Positions 21,691 to 33,217 of a stretch of 64,000 bases of DNA are shown one piece after another. A program made the translations under genes and the position numbers. Source of the stretch: Tanypteryx hageni (lineage: Eukaryota > Arthropoda > Insecta > Odonata > Petaluridae); contig CM054120.1 in assembly GCA_028673005.1 (NCBI GenBank), positions 59,146,057-59,210,056 on the forward strand, in the 5' to 3' direction. The notes beneath the pieces are model-generated. The model was not told the origin of the DNA. It searched no databases and saw only the letters and a program-made list of their open reading frames with translations. The first letter of the stretch is position 1, and every line of letters begins with the position of its first letter.

Positions 21691-21803
21691 TCTCTAGAAA
21701 TTCAATTATTTAAATTGCCTTTTCTTTCAGTGCATTTTATAAGTTGAAATTCTACGATAAAATTTTTAATTAAATTTTCGTGAATAGATTATCTAAGTCC
21801 AAT

Positions 21804-22696
21804 GGTACCAAATTACACAAAACCGGCAAAAACGCAAATCACTAATTATGCGTCAAATTCTCACTTTAAAAACTGATTTGTCCATGGATTCGACGCGTAT
21901 TCAAAAATATATTGCAGGAATACACACTTTCGTTCTTTTATACATTCGTTGATTGAAGTTTCGACCTCCTACGATAATTCTAAGTAATTTTAATATGCCA
22001 ATAATTAATGTTGTACATTCGGATGTATTCCTTCTCGCATATAACGCAACGATTCATTTCCCTCTCCTTCCTTCTTTCTCTCTCTCGTATTAAAAGCATT
22101 CAAAGCACGCTTTCACCCATAAGGATTGAAATAACAATAGGATTTCGAGGATTTACAATGTAACTATTTGGCAATGCAACATCCCGTTAAAATATAATGA
22201 TTTCCTCAACATATGTGAATTAAACGTTTAACATGAGGTATTTCTAACTGTAGGCGGATAAAGATTAACAGAATAAGAATCTTTATATTTTTTCTTTAAA
22301 ATGGTTTAGATTCTAAGATCTAAGGTTTATTCTTTTTAATTTAGATCTAAAAAAGAATAAAAGCCTGCACGTCTTAAAATCGGTGTCTACGTGATATTTT
22401 ATGGAAACGTGTTTCTTAGAGACGAACCCGGGTTTTTTTCGAAATATTTTTTCGTCAATCACATTTAAAATGTGAATAAAGCTTTCTTGCCAAATTTAGA
22501 TTTTCTATTCCGATTCTTTATAAATTTTATAGAACTTGACCAACAAATATATAGATAGATTTCTCAGTAGTTTGTCATGCTCAACGTGACGTACTATTTG
22601 TTTTAATTCATGGCTCATGAAGAGCAGTACAAGCCTGAGGTGGTTCGAATCCTACTAAAGGTAAGAAATTTTTCTGATGTCGAAGGGCTTAAATAA

Positions 22697-22762
<66 letters not shown>

Positions 22763-22873
22763 ATTATAATAGGTTCTTTTTGGTATATTGCCACTGAAGA
22801 CGGCTGCTTTTTAGCCGAAATGCTCAAATGGTTTTTTAACCTTGTTGTGGCTATTGGAGATACCTGAGGCATT
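21804..22873 (+). mobile_element. R1 repeat family, most complete copy
   Basis: The 5' end is near ggtaccaaattacac and the 3' end near ggagatacctgaggca, both set by comparison with 36370-37449. It contains the B-box GGTTCGAATCC (22642-22652), an (AT)n tract and the CTGAAGA-stem-GAAA motif (22794-22820). Non-coding; the 85-codon open frame across the AT tract is low-complexity. The flanks differ from those of the other two copies, so this is an independent location and supports R1 being a mobile unit. Confidence 0.7.
22701..22760. repeat. (AT)n microsatellite
   Basis: About 30 uninterrupted AT units inside the R1 copy. Confidence 0.95.
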
Positions 22874-23086
22874 TTACTTCCTTTGCATCTTTGCGGTCAT
22901 AGTTTAGTCGCAGTGTTGTAGGCCAGTGCAAAAAACTGTATATACTACTGTTAACTGCATGCGTGATAACAGGGAGAGAGACAAAGACACGTCTCGCTAA
23001 TCAAGCGCCCACCGCGTCACAGCGTCAATACTTATATAGTATGTATGTACATATTTAGTTATCGAGAGGAAATCGCGCTGCGTTTC

Positions 23087-23696
23087 AGGATATTAAGTGA
23101 ACGAGCTGTATGCAATGCTGTAAGCGGGTACGAATAAGAGAAATTTAACTTCCACAGAAACAAAAGTTTTAATATAATTTCTGGGCAAAGTGAAACCCTA
23201 AACCTTAAATTCATAAAAATCGGGGAAATACACTATTGGAGAGACAGTTCCTGAGATAAATTATTCTCATAGTTGTACTTCCTCCGTGACTTCCGAAAAC
23301 ACAAAGGTTTACATGATTCTCCAATATTATTATTATTATTATTATTTACTTTTGTTTTTCACAGCTTTTGAGCCGGTTATTTCAATGAGGTACGGGCTTT
23401 GCCAAGCACTCTCATTATTCGGAACTTAAAAATTGACGTACTATTCTGGTTGTATTTAGTATGACAGCTTTCTGTAGGAGGGTATATTGCAATTTAGGTA
23501 AATCTATTATTTTTATACTGTTGTGTAAGTTCCGTATAATGAGAGTGCTTGGCAAAGCCCGTACCTCATTGAAATAACCGGCTCAAAAGCTGTGAAATAC
23601 AAAAGTAAATAATAATAATAATAATATTGGAGAATCATGTAAACCTTTGTGTTTGCGGAAGTCACGGAGGAAGTACAACTATGAGAATAGTTTATC
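23087..23696. mobile_element. Foldback element (left arm, loop, inner right arm)
   Basis: Left arm 23087-23428, loop 23429-23525, and right arm 23526-23696, which continues at 32205-32374 after LINE B. The arms are about 340 bp and close to identical when reassembled. A (TTA)n run lies inside each arm (23326-23346 and its complement near 23612). No coding capacity. Large stem-loop elements of this kind are non-autonomous foldback or MITE-type elements. 22874-23086 to its left shows no feature. Confidence 0.8.
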
Positions 23697-24263
23697 ACTT
23701 GCTCCTGCCTGCACCTTCGTAGCCTAGAGCGACTAGAGTAGCTGTAGCATTAGAGTAGCTGTAGTGTTAAGTAGGACTAACAATTTACTTTATTCTATTG
23801 TTATCCTTCGGTAATTTTATTTAACATTCGTTTAAGTTATGTAATTAGTTTTGTTATAACATCCACGTTATAGTTTTTATTTTTCTCTACCGTAATAGTT
23901 AACTTTTAAGCCTCGTAGTTTCTTGTTAGAAATTTCATTCTCCCTTTTAGAAAATAATATTTATATCATAGTAGTTATTGTGTATTAGCATATTCTCGTT
24001 ATATTTGTAAGGTTGTTTTAGTTTTACGCTCCATAGTATTTATATTTTTCGTTGTTGTGTAATATCATCTCCTGTGCATGATTTAACCTTGTTTGTGTTG
24101 TTTTCGCCTTTCACTTTATACCTGCGTTTGACCCTTTCTCGTACGCTACACGAAGAGCATACCCAATTTAAAACAGACCAAATTCTTTAGCCTTATCCCA
24201 TTTCAGCTTTTGTTTTTATATTGTAACTCTTTTGCGTTAGTATATAAATTAGGTAAGTTTAGG

Positions 24264-25310
24264 ATGGCTTCACCGAGGACTCCCGTTTCCTCCTTCTTGT
24301 GCGCCGCTGGTTGCGAGGCCATGATGGCTCGAATCACGGAGCTGGAGAGGGTGGTTGCGGACCTCCTTCAGAGGGTGGAAAGGTCCGAGGCAGCCTTGGT
24401 TCGTGTGGGGGGTGCGGGGTCATCCCTGAAAGCTCGCCGCGCCAAATTGGCGGCCCGAGTTCGTCTGGGTGCTACAGCCGGTAGAATGATCGGGGTTGAC
24501 TCTGACTCCTTACCGCGGGCTGATGGTCCTCGGGCTGGAAAATCCGATGAGTGGAGAGTGGTGTCCACTCGGGGAGATCGTAGGGTGGTGCTGCGGAGGC
24601 AGGGAGTTGGGAATGCTTCGGCGGACTCTCTTCCTGTCAGTAATAGTTTCGAGGTGTAGCCGGAGGACGAATCAACGGCCATTGCTCCCGTTCCCACTCC
24701 CGTCTCTTCGATGGAGGCCGGGCCCAAGGGGAGTCGGTTTGGGAAGGGAGGGTTGTTAGTTTTCGGTAGCTCTAACGTTCGGCGTGTAATGGCACCCCTG
24801 TTATCCAGTGCCCGCCGGGAGGGAGTTAAAGAGCGGGTCTTCTCCAGATGTATATCAGGAGGCACGGTGCCGCAAGTGACCAACACGGTGAGAGAAGCGG
24901 TAGTGGCGACAGGTTGCTCTCGGCTGCGGGTGGTGGCCCATGTTGGGACTAACGGCGCCTCGAAGCGCGGGTCCGAGGAGATTTTAAGTTCTTTTAAGGA
25001 CTTGGCCTCTGAGGTTGCTCGTGTCCGAGAGGAGTCGGGTTCCGATGTGCGGCCTACTGTCTGCAGTATAGTCCCTAGGATTGACCGCGGTTCTGAGGTT
25101 TGAAGTAGAGTTGAAAGTCTGAACCGAAGGCTGTGGAATTTCTGTCGGGACTTGGGAGTGGACTTCGTCGACCGAATATCGAATCGTGCAGGGCACCGCT
25201 GGATCACTCTGGTGTTCACTACACGCCCGAATCGGCTCAGCGAGTAGCGAATAGGATTCTAGAGCACAGTAGGGATTTTTTAGGCAGGAGAGTAGGGCAG
25301 GGTGTAGGTC
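24264..25310 (+). pseudogene. LINE ORF1: coiled coil plus SGNH/GDSL esterase, broken
   Basis: The ATG at 24264 is the conserved start. Residues 1-130 match the N-terminus in copies A and C (a coiled-coil-like segment near 22-48). After an in-frame TAG at 24657-24659 the same frame continues with GLLVFGSSNVRR (catalytic Ser of an SGNH hydrolase), VAHVGTNGAS (block III), TVCSIVPRID, and later SGVHYTPES (catalytic His). A TGA at 25101-25103 sits where copy D has Trp. Esterase domains in ORF1 are known from CR1 and L2 LINEs, where they may help membrane or RNP handling. The role here is inferred from family. Confidence 0.85.
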
Positions 25311-25314
25311 AGTT

Positions 25315-26290
25315 TTGGGTCAGGGGATAATCGATGCATTTGTAGAAAATAAGAATCCCGAAAGATTATCTAATGATAGAATATACACCGAGCGTAACAT
25401 GCAGCACCAATATCGCGATAGGTCATTGATAGAATGTTCCGTAAAGGGCGCGACGGGTCGCAATTCCAGGTTTGATGTGACGCCATACAGTCGTGGGAGT
25501 GATTGTGGTGGGAGCGCATGTAGTTTTAGAGTGGAAGAGATAGTCAAGGGTGAGATTAGTATGCGAAGAGATAGTGAGAAATTAAATGTCGTCGTACTGA
25601 ACTGTCGCAGCATCCGTAGGAAAATTGCTGAGTTCGAGCATCTTATTCGCAGTCTGCAAGCCGACGTCGTGATAGGCACAGAAATTTGGTTAACGGATGA
25701 GATTCAGAGTCAGGAGATATTTCCTAGAGACTATCGTGTCTATAGAAAAGATCGCGCTAATAGATTGGGCGGGGGAGTTTTCATAGCGGTTAGCGATAAG
25801 TACGATAGCAGTGAGATTCCGATAAGTGACGAGGATATCGAGAGTGTTTGGTGCCGCATAGGTAAAGATGGCTCCATAAAGGTGTTCATATGCTCGTTTT
25901 ACAGGACACCTAACGCTGGTGTAGATTGTATTTTAAGTCTCGAGAAACAATTGTCAAAGCTTAGACTGATAAATCAAGATGGTATCGTTATAGTCGGTGG
26001 TGACTTTAACTTACACTCAATTGATTGGGAAAATCTATGTTTCTAATCTAGAGGTAAAGAACGCGAATCCTGTGAGGCATTAATCGAAACATTCTGCGAG
26101 CACTCTCTTCTTCAATTAGTCAGAAAGCCAACGCGATCGGGAAATATATTAGATTTATTAGCAACTAACGTCCCAGAAAGAATAAGCAAAGTCACAATTG
26201 AAGATGGGACAAGTGATCATCAGGCCGTATATGCAGAGTGTAAGTTGAAAATCGATAGGCACCTCAAGCCTCAAAGAAAGTTTTATATAT
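25315..26290 (+). pseudogene. LINE apurinic-like endonuclease domain, broken
   Basis: The endonuclease nicks target DNA. From about 25555 it shows EKLNVVVLNCRSI (Asn), VVIGTEIWLTD (Glu), RANRLGGGVFIA, VFICSFYRTP, and IVVGGDFNLHSIDW (Asp/Asn). After a TAA at 26044-26046 the frame continues to TRSGNILDLLA and GTSDHQAVYAEC (Asp-His pair). Copies A and C lack the whole domain. The TAA is at the same codon in copy E, but copy D is open there, so the stop arose in the lineage shared by B and E. Confidence 0.88.
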
Positions 26291-27209
26291 TTGCTAGGGC
26301 AAACTTTTCCAGCTTCAGGTCGCGCCTACCAGAAATACTACCTGGCTTCCGTGATATGACCGAACGATCAGGTGCTGAGTCGCCATGGAAGCTATTTAAG
26401 TATATAATGCTAGAGAGTATCGATAAGTATATTCCAATTAAATTGAAGGTCGACAATAAAGAGCCACGTTGGTACAATAAGCAAGTTAGGAGTGCGCTTA
26501 GGCGTCAGAGAATAAGCCACGCGAAAATAAAAAATAATCCGTCTACATCATCCAATGAATATAGAGCAACTAAAGTTAAGACGTATAAGGAATCCCGCGC
26601 TAAAGCGAGAACTACTATGCGCGAGGCTTTTACTAACTTCCGGAATAAGGTATTAAATTATTATTTGAAGGAGGACCCTAAAGCGTTTTGGTCCTATGTG
26701 AGAGAGGTCCAAGATAGAGGTCCAACAATACCTTCCCTGCGTAATGACTCGGGTGCCGTTATTCATGATAGCGTAGAGCAAGCCAACCTGTTAAACGGTC
26801 ATTTTGTAAAAGCATTCACAGCCGTCAGCGACCATTGCGTACATTATGCACCCGCAATAAAGGGGGACCTGATGGACGATATAGTATTTTCTGAGGTGGG
26901 AATAGCAAAGCAATTGAGTTCTATCAGACATAACAAAGCCACTGGCCCCGAATAAATTCCTGCTCGCGTTTTAAAAGAATTAGCTGAAGAAATAGGACCT
27001 TTTCTTCGGATAATCTTCGAGAAATCCATTTCCCGCGCAGAGCTCCCTAGCGACTGGAGGTTAGCGCACGTTACCCCAATTCATATGGGCGGCGACAAGG
27101 AGAACCCAGAAAATTACAGGCCTATTTCTTTAACTTCGATATCGTGTAAGATTCTCGAGCATATACTCGTTAGTAACATAATGCGATTTCTTGATAGTAA
27201 TTTATTGTT
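26245..27209 (+). pseudogene. LINE pre-RT and RT N-terminal part
   Basis: Open for 236 codons from 26245 (RHLKPQRKFYIFARANFSSF...) to a TAA at 26953-26955. Then PEDWR-like HVTPIHMGGDKENPENYRPISLTS and RFLDSNLL continue to the insertion at 27210. The RT continues at 31001. Same motif order as in the other LINE copies. Confidence 0.85.
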
Positions 27210-27412
27210 TTATTTATTTTTTATTTATTTAAAAAAGGTCCATAAACAGCCAAATTTTGGCCTTTTACAATGGATCCGTAATATAACAACATAAAATAAC
27301 AAATAAAATAAATTAAATTAACAATCGTGGAACAGATATTAAATTGTTCCAAACAGGAAAATGCAAAAACAAAAGCGTTTAGACAATAAGAATTATGGGG
27401 GTGACCGGGCAA

Positions 27413-30296
27413 CTAGTGCAGGGAAGGATGAGATGGGGAAAACATATCAATAACAGGGAACAAACGAACCAGGGAATTAAATGTTTGGGGCAATCGATAG
27501 AAGAGAGATCTTTTGGTGATGGAAAGTCGGCATTTGGGTAAGTGTAAGGGGTTGGGATTGCGGGTGGGACGAGGGGGGACGTGAAGAGAGAAGTAGGTAA
27601 GAAGTTCATTTGGTCGGTATTTACCATTCATTATTCCATGGAGAAATTTTAGGTCTGATGTTTTCCTACGCAATAGCATGGAGGAAATACCCATCACTGA
27701 AAGCAATTCCTCGCGAGACAAGTTACGGTAAGTGGGGACTTGATGGCGCACGATTGCTAGAAAGAAATTTAGAGGGCGATTTAGGAGTTTAAGTTTGGTT
27801 GGGAGATGCCGTGGACCATATAGGAGAGCAATATTCAAGTAGTGGTAGGACACAACCGGAAAAAACTGATTTTAATGGCTGAAGGTTGTTGATTTCTGTG
27901 AATCTGTACAACAGGCCAACAAGGGACATGGCTTTGGATGAAATTTTTCTTATATGTGAGGTGAAGGTGAGCTTGGAATCGAAGAGCACTCCAAGGTCAC
28001 TGTGTGAGGAAACTTCGGGTATGGGTTGGGCGGAGCATAAATAAACTGAAGGGATGGGTTTGGTTCGAAGGGTGAACTGTATAAATTTAGATTTGGTGGG
28101 ATTAACTTTAAGTTTCCATGCAGAGCTCCAATTACAGATTGAATGGAGGGCAAGCTGAAGCAAGTGACTGTCATTGGAGTTGTCTATTTGCTTAAATATC
28201 TTGCAATCGTCGGCATATAACAGTATGTTGCAGGAATGGGGAAGAACGGAATCAACAATATCATCAATATATAAAGAGAAAAGAAGGGTACCAAGAACAA
28301 TTCCTTGTGGAATACCGGAAGGAACTGGAAGGGAAGGGGAAGTAACGCCGTCGATTGTAACACGTTGAAATCTGTTGGATAGAAAACTGGTGAGAAGACT
28401 AAGAAGGGGTCCATGGATATTGTAACGATTGGCAAGTTTGTGAATTAATAGGATGTTATCCACGGTGTCAAAAGCTTTGGAAAAATCGACGTAACAAACG
28501 TCGAGTTGGGAAGATTGTTCGAAAGCATTGGTAATATGATAGTGAATGACGGAAAGGTTGGTGAGGCATGAGCTCCCGGGAAGGAAACCATGTTGATAGG
28601 GGGAAATGTAAGGGAGGATAAACGACAGGAGGCGGCTGTGAATAATGCGTTCAAAGAGGATGGAAAGAACAGGAAGAATAGATATGGGGCGGTAATTATC
28701 AATGCAATTTTTAGAACCGGATTTTAGAATAGGGGTGACATTTGCTGTTTTCCACTCCGTCGGGTAAGATCCATCGGAGAAGCATCTGTTAAATATTTTC
28801 GTGATAGGGAGATGAAGAGTGTTGGCCGTGCGTTTGAGGAATAGGGAATCGATGGCGTCCGATCATGTGCCCTTATTTGAAGGTAAGGAGGAAAGAAGGC
28901 TTAGGACCTCACTGCGGGTGGTGGAAATGGTTGAGAGGGAGTGAGTGCAAATGGACTCAACGGGTGGTAAGGGGGATGAGAGAGAGGGTGCGGAAAAGTT
29001 CGAAGTGAACTGGTCGTTGAAAGCGGTGGGCCTTTCGTGGTTCATGAATGACTTGGAATCGGAGCTCACAGTAAGGTGGATACGAGAACACTTTCTTCTG
29101 CCATTTATGAGAGTCCAAAATCTCTTGGAATTGTCTTTGAGATCTTCGGTGATTGTTTTCACATATTTGGCATAGTCACGTCTGAGGAGCGTTCTCGAGC
29201 GGCTGCGAATTTTTGCAAACTCCGAGCGTGTGCGGGGGTTTGGGTTGGTCTTACTTAGTTTCCAAGCGGCTTCTTTGTTACGGAGGGTAGCAGCGGTCGC
29301 CTCGGACATCCATAGGGGTCGTCTCTTGGAAATCTTGCGGGAGGGAACGAGGTCACCAATGGCACCGTGGAGAATGTCGTAGAAAAGGGAGATGCTATCC
29401 TGCGTAGTCCCACAGTCCAGGAGGTCCCATGGAAGGAGGGAGAGTGCAAGGTTGATGACCTGCCAGTCAGCTTTGTTCCAAGCTCTAACGGTTCGGACAG
29501 GGGGTGAGGGCAACGGCGGTGAGGATCGGTATGGTGGGGGTAGAAGAAATTCTAATGACTGGTGGTCGGAGGCGAAAATGTTTCTGCCGGGGATCATGGC
29601 CTGCACGGGGACTGAGATGAAAAGATCCAACGTTGCCAAGATTCGGGTGGGGTGGGAGTTGCATTGAAAAAAAACCCAGACCGTTTATGAAATGGTCCAG
29701 GAAGAATTCATCATGAACACTTTTGGTGGAACCGTCAGTATGTGAGTTCCAACCAATAGACAGATTATAGTCCCCGAGGAGAATAACATTGGGACAGAGT
29801 GACCGCACACGAATCACCGATTGGAAACAGCTCTTTAACACCGAAATGTTACTGTCGGGCGGGCGATAGAAACATCCGATAAATAGTTTGTTGTTAAATA
29901 CCGCAGAATTATTCCGGGGCGAGTTAGTGGAAATGACAACTTCGGTCCAAAGAATTTCACAATCCGTCTCTAAGTCACTTCTGCGTTTGGATTGGATGGC
30001 GGAATGAATTGCCAATAGCCGCCTCCCCTAGAACTGCGATCGCGGCGGAAAATGGCATGAGTTGGCGTAAGGGCTAATTCGTCATCGCCGACACTTTCAC
30101 TAAGCCACGTTTCCGTCAGCGCTATTACTCTGAACTTGGACAATTCCACAAGGTTTGTGGTGGCGGACGAGAGCTTGTTTTTAATGCTCCTGACATTTTG
30201 ATAAAAGACACTGTTACCAGGACCGGGATTGGGATGCACATCACCAGCAAGAAGATTAAGGAAAAGAAATTTCCAGACCGGGGGAGGGTGTTTCAT
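27413..30296 (-). pseudogene. Endonuclease-reverse transcriptase of second LINE, frameshifted
   Basis: Minus-strand order: leader and endonuclease start 30296-29970 (NSVFYQNVRSIKNK, ALTETWLSE, RRDRSSRGGGY); 30015-29485 (LFIGCFYRPPDS, VILLGDYNLSIGW); 29639-28863 (GRNIFASDHQSLEF, KRRPLWMSEATA); 28702-28445 in another frame; RT 28463-27789 (SGIPQGIVLGTLLFSLYIDD for motif B, LLYADDCKIF for motif C); and the C-terminal end 27853-27413 (MGISSMLLRRKTSDLKFLHG). YADD rather than FADD and different flanking words separate it from copies A-E. At least four frame changes. Confidence 0.88.
30219..30245 (-). other. 2A-like ribosome-skipping motif in LINE leader
   Basis: The 26-residue leader ends LLAGDVHPNPGP, with GDVHPNPGP encoded at 30245-30219. 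The known 2A signature is D(V/I)ExNPGP. Here His stands where Glu is usual, so activity is uncertain. 2A-like sequences at the start of CR1/L2-type LINE ORFs have been described in other animals. Confidence 0.6.
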
Positions 30297-30340
30297 GGTC
30301 CCGGGTGGGGCGGGCGTCGTGGCCGGTGGTCGTGGGCGGG

Positions 30341-31000
30341 CGATGGTGAAAACACATTAATCACATAAATTGCATTCATCGAAAATTATTGTATCACAAT
30401 AAATTGCCAATTGATTTCAAAACATCGTTACAAATAATAAACTGACTACAATACACAATAATGCAATTTTATTGAGACATCATCAGTATAGCACATTCAA
30501 TTGAGGTAGCTTGCACCATAAACCCAATTGGACTCATACTATTAAAACATTTAACAGACAGGAGAAACTCTTTTCATGGTTTCAAACATTTCTTCAACCT
30601 TCTACCTTCAAAGAGTTTACCCAAAGTAATTGGATAAGAATATCTACTTTTCTCAAGAATGCCATAAATTTTACAAAATTCCAGAGTGAACAGATGCAAA
30701 AAAGCAACTACAAATATGTTGAACACTGAACAGAGCAGGAAAAACTAATCCTTTGAAAACTAAAATGAGTAATAGAATTTAAACAGTGTGTCTCAATATG
30801 TCATTAACAGCTCACAAAAAAAAATTTGGACAATTTTAGCATCAACAAAAAACAAATCGAATGCACAAAATGATGAATGTAATGTCAAAACTTAACAAAT
30901 GCCATTACAATTAGCAGGACCAAGAAACATCAAAATGTTCAACAACCAAAAGAGCAGGAGAAAAAAGAAGTTACCCAATGGAAATGTCTTCTTCCCTGGT
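30341..31000. other. AT-rich unidentified part of the composite insertion
   Basis: Lies between the 5' end of the second LINE and the resumption of LINE B. No coding signal. The last 34 bases before its final 13 bp (30954-30987, gcaggagaaaaaagaag...) also occur as a 37-bp insertion at the same RT position in LINE E (61656-61692). Possibly a separate short insert or the leader of the second LINE. Confidence 0.4.
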
Positions 31001-32118
31001 GATGATTGTCAACACGGCTTCAGGAAAGGTAGGTCATGTGATACTCAGCTCGGTCTTTTTGTTAATTGTTTACTGAGAAGCGGAGAAAAGAATACGCAGG
31101 TCGATGCCATCTTCTTAGATTTTAGGAAAGCCTTTGATAAGGTACCTCACAGGAAGTTAATAACGAAATTAGAAACCTTAGGCGTTAATTCTAAAATCGT
31201 TAGTTGGATCCGTGAATTTTTAAATCATAGGAAGCAGATGGTTGTTATAGATGGGAAATCTTCAAACTTAGTGGAGGTTGTCTCTGGCGTTCCACAGGGT
31301 AGTGTAATTGGTCCGTTATTATTTCTAATTTATATAAACGATATCAGCTTAGTAGTCAGAAGTAAAATTAGGCTTTTCGCGGACGACACCGTCATCTATA
31401 GAGAAATAAGCAATCCGGAAGACCACCAGTATCTCCAAAATGACCTAGAAGCTATTTCTGCATGGTGTAAGGAATGGCAGTTAGAGATAAACCAAAAGAA
31501 AAGCTGCGTCATCAACTTCTGGAGAACCAAGAGTATCTCGTTGAATAATAATTATTCGTTGGACGGAGTAGAGATTCCAGTTTCAGACTCGATTAAATAC
31601 CTCGGAGTCACGATCCATCGTGATCTCTCGTGGGACACCCACATTCGCCGATTCATAGGTGCCGCTAAACAAAAAGCTGGCCTTTATAGGGAGAATAGTT
31701 CGAAATAGCTCCGAAAAAGTGAAAGAAATATGTTATTTATCCTTGGTTCGAACGCAGGTCGATTATGCTTCAGCTGTGTGGTATCCTTACGAAAAGGGAC
31801 TCACTAGAAAAGGTTCAGCGCAGGGCAGCTAGATTTGTAAAGAGGAATTACGATAGTAAACAAAGCGTAACATCATTAATAGAAAATCTGAAATGGACAT
31901 CGCTAGAGGAACGTGGGCTGAAGGCTAGAATTAAACTACTGGAAAAATTTATGTCGGAGGGACTAGCGAATGAGGTAGTAGGACTTATCAGAAGCCCGAC
32001 ATATCTCGGAATGCAGGACAGTGAGGATAAGATTCGGGAGATCGACTGTAGAACGGAGCGATACAGAGGATCGTTTTTCCCTAGGACGATAAGAGACCAT
32101 AATAGAAAAAGATAACGT
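31001..32118 (+). pseudogene. CR1-like reverse transcriptase, C-terminal part of copy B
   Basis: Continues from 27209: CQHGFRKGRSCDTQLG, DAIFLDFRKAFDKVPH (motif A), VSGVPQGSVIGPLLF (B), RLFADDTVIYREI (C), YLGVTIHRDLSWDTHIRR, open to 31708. Then frame changes, and the end is 31765-32115 (VQRRAARFVKRNYD, SEDKIREIDCRTERYRGSFF, TIRDHNRKR). The upstream part of the long open frame (30899-31000) belongs to the insertion, not to the RT. Confidence 0.9.
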
Positions 32119-32204
32119 AGGAAAACTATGGTCCCTTAGTGCACTGCACCTCCTGCCATCCACCAAAAAGGTGACTTGCTGGGTATAATGTAGATGTAGA
32201 TGTA

Positions 32205-32374
32205 TCTCAGGAACTGTCTCTCCAATAGTGTATTTCCCGGATTTTTATGAATTTAAGGTTTAGGGTTTCACTTTGCCCAGAAATTATATTTAAAATTTTG
32301 TTTCCGTGGAAGTTAAATTTCTCTTATTCGTACCCGCTTACAGCATTGCATACAGCTCGTTCACTTAATATCCT
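32205..32374. repeat. Foldback element, outer right arm
   Basis: Reverse complement of 23087-23257 (cctgagat ... aggatattaagtgaacg). Completes the right arm interrupted by LINE B. It abuts the truncated RT of LINE C. Confidence 0.8.
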
Positions 32375-32394
32375 GCTGACTGTTGCATGACCTA

Positions 32395-33154
32395 CCTTTC
32401 CTGAAGCCGTGTTGACAATCATCTAACAATAAATTACTATCAAGAAATCGCATTATGTTGCTAACGAGTGTATGCTCGATAATCTTACACGATATCTAAG
32501 TTAAAGAAATCGGCCTGTAATTTTCTGGGTTCTCCTTGTTGCCGCCCTTATGAATCGGGGTAACGTGCACTAACCTCCAGTCGCTAGGGCCCTCTGCGCG
32601 GGAAATGGATTTCTCGAAGATTATCCGAAGAAAAGGTGCTATTTCTTGAGCTAATTCTGTTAAAACGCGAGCAGGATTATCTTCGGGCTAGTAGCTTTGT
32701 TATGTCTGATGGAACTTAATTGCTTTGCTATTCCCACCTCAGAAAATACTATATCTTCCATCAGGCCCCCCCTTATTGCGGATGCATAATGTACGCAATG
32801 GTCGCTGACGGCTGTGAAAGCTTTTACAAAATGACCGTTTAACAGGTTTGTTTTCTCTACGCTATCATGAATAACGTCACCCGAGTCATTACGCAGGGAA
32901 GCTATTTTAGGGCCTCTACCTTGGACCTCTCTCACATAGGACCAAAACGCTTTAGGGTCCTCTCTCAAATAATAATTTAATACCTTATTTCGGAAGTTAG
33001 TAAAAGCCTCGCGCATAGTAGTTCTCGCTTTAGCGCGGGATTCCTTATACGTCTCAACTTTAGTTGCTCTAAATTCATCGGATGATATAGACGGCATATT
33101 TTTTATTTTCGCGTGGCTTATTCTCTGACGCCTAAGTGGACTCCTAACTTGCAT
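32395..33154 (-). pseudogene. LINE C pre-RT/RT N-terminal remnant
   Basis: The open part 33154-32660 (QVRSPLRRQRISHAKIKNM..., LNYYLREDPKAFWSYVREV, VIHDSVEKTNLLNGHFVKAF), then frame-broken sequence to the GFRKGRS region, where it stops at the duplication breakpoint. A frameshift near 32690 follows SPKIILL, where copy A has the GPEE codons. Confidence 0.82.
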
Positions 33155-33217
33155 ATTGTACCAACGTGGATCTTTATTGTCGACCTTCGATTTAATTCGA
33201 ATGTACTTATCGATACC

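Larger units (their letters stand above)
27210..30340 (-). mobile_element. Second LINE family (CR1/L2-like) with 2A-like motif
   Basis: A different non-LTR retrotransposon from copies A-E, inserted inside the RT of copy B on the opposite strand. The 3' end is at 27210, with an AAATAAATAAAAAATAAATA-type tail read on the minus strand. The 5' end is near 30340, where sequence turns from GC-rich to AT-rich. Encoded order is 2A-like leader, endonuclease, RT. ORF1 is absent. Several frameshifts make it inactive. Confidence 0.85.
23697..32204 (+). mobile_element. CR1-like LINE copy B, split by a 3.8-kb insertion
   Basis: Inserted in the right arm of the foldback, between ...gtttatc (23696) and tctcagg (32205). 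It includes the 5' UTR, ORF1 with SGNH esterase, AP endonuclease, pre-RT and the RT start to 27209. A foreign insertion occupies 27210-31000, then the RT resumes at 31001 and the tail tgtagatgtagatgta ends at 32204. It is the only copy here with all LINE domains from the 5' UTR to the tail, but it carries several stops. It shares a specific endonuclease stop with copy E. Confidence 0.9.

Noticed and set aside
22615..22872. 85-codon minus-strand frame with a long Tyr-Ile run
   Set aside because: It is translation of the (AT)n microsatellite in R1, not a gene.
24368..25219. 283-codon minus-strand open frame
   Set aside because: Antisense shadow of LINE B ORF1, which is GC-rich and open on both strands. 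The plus strand carries the SGNH motifs.
30899..31000. N-terminal extension of the RT frame in LINE B
   Set aside because: These codons belong to the foreign insertion; homology to the RT begins at 31001.
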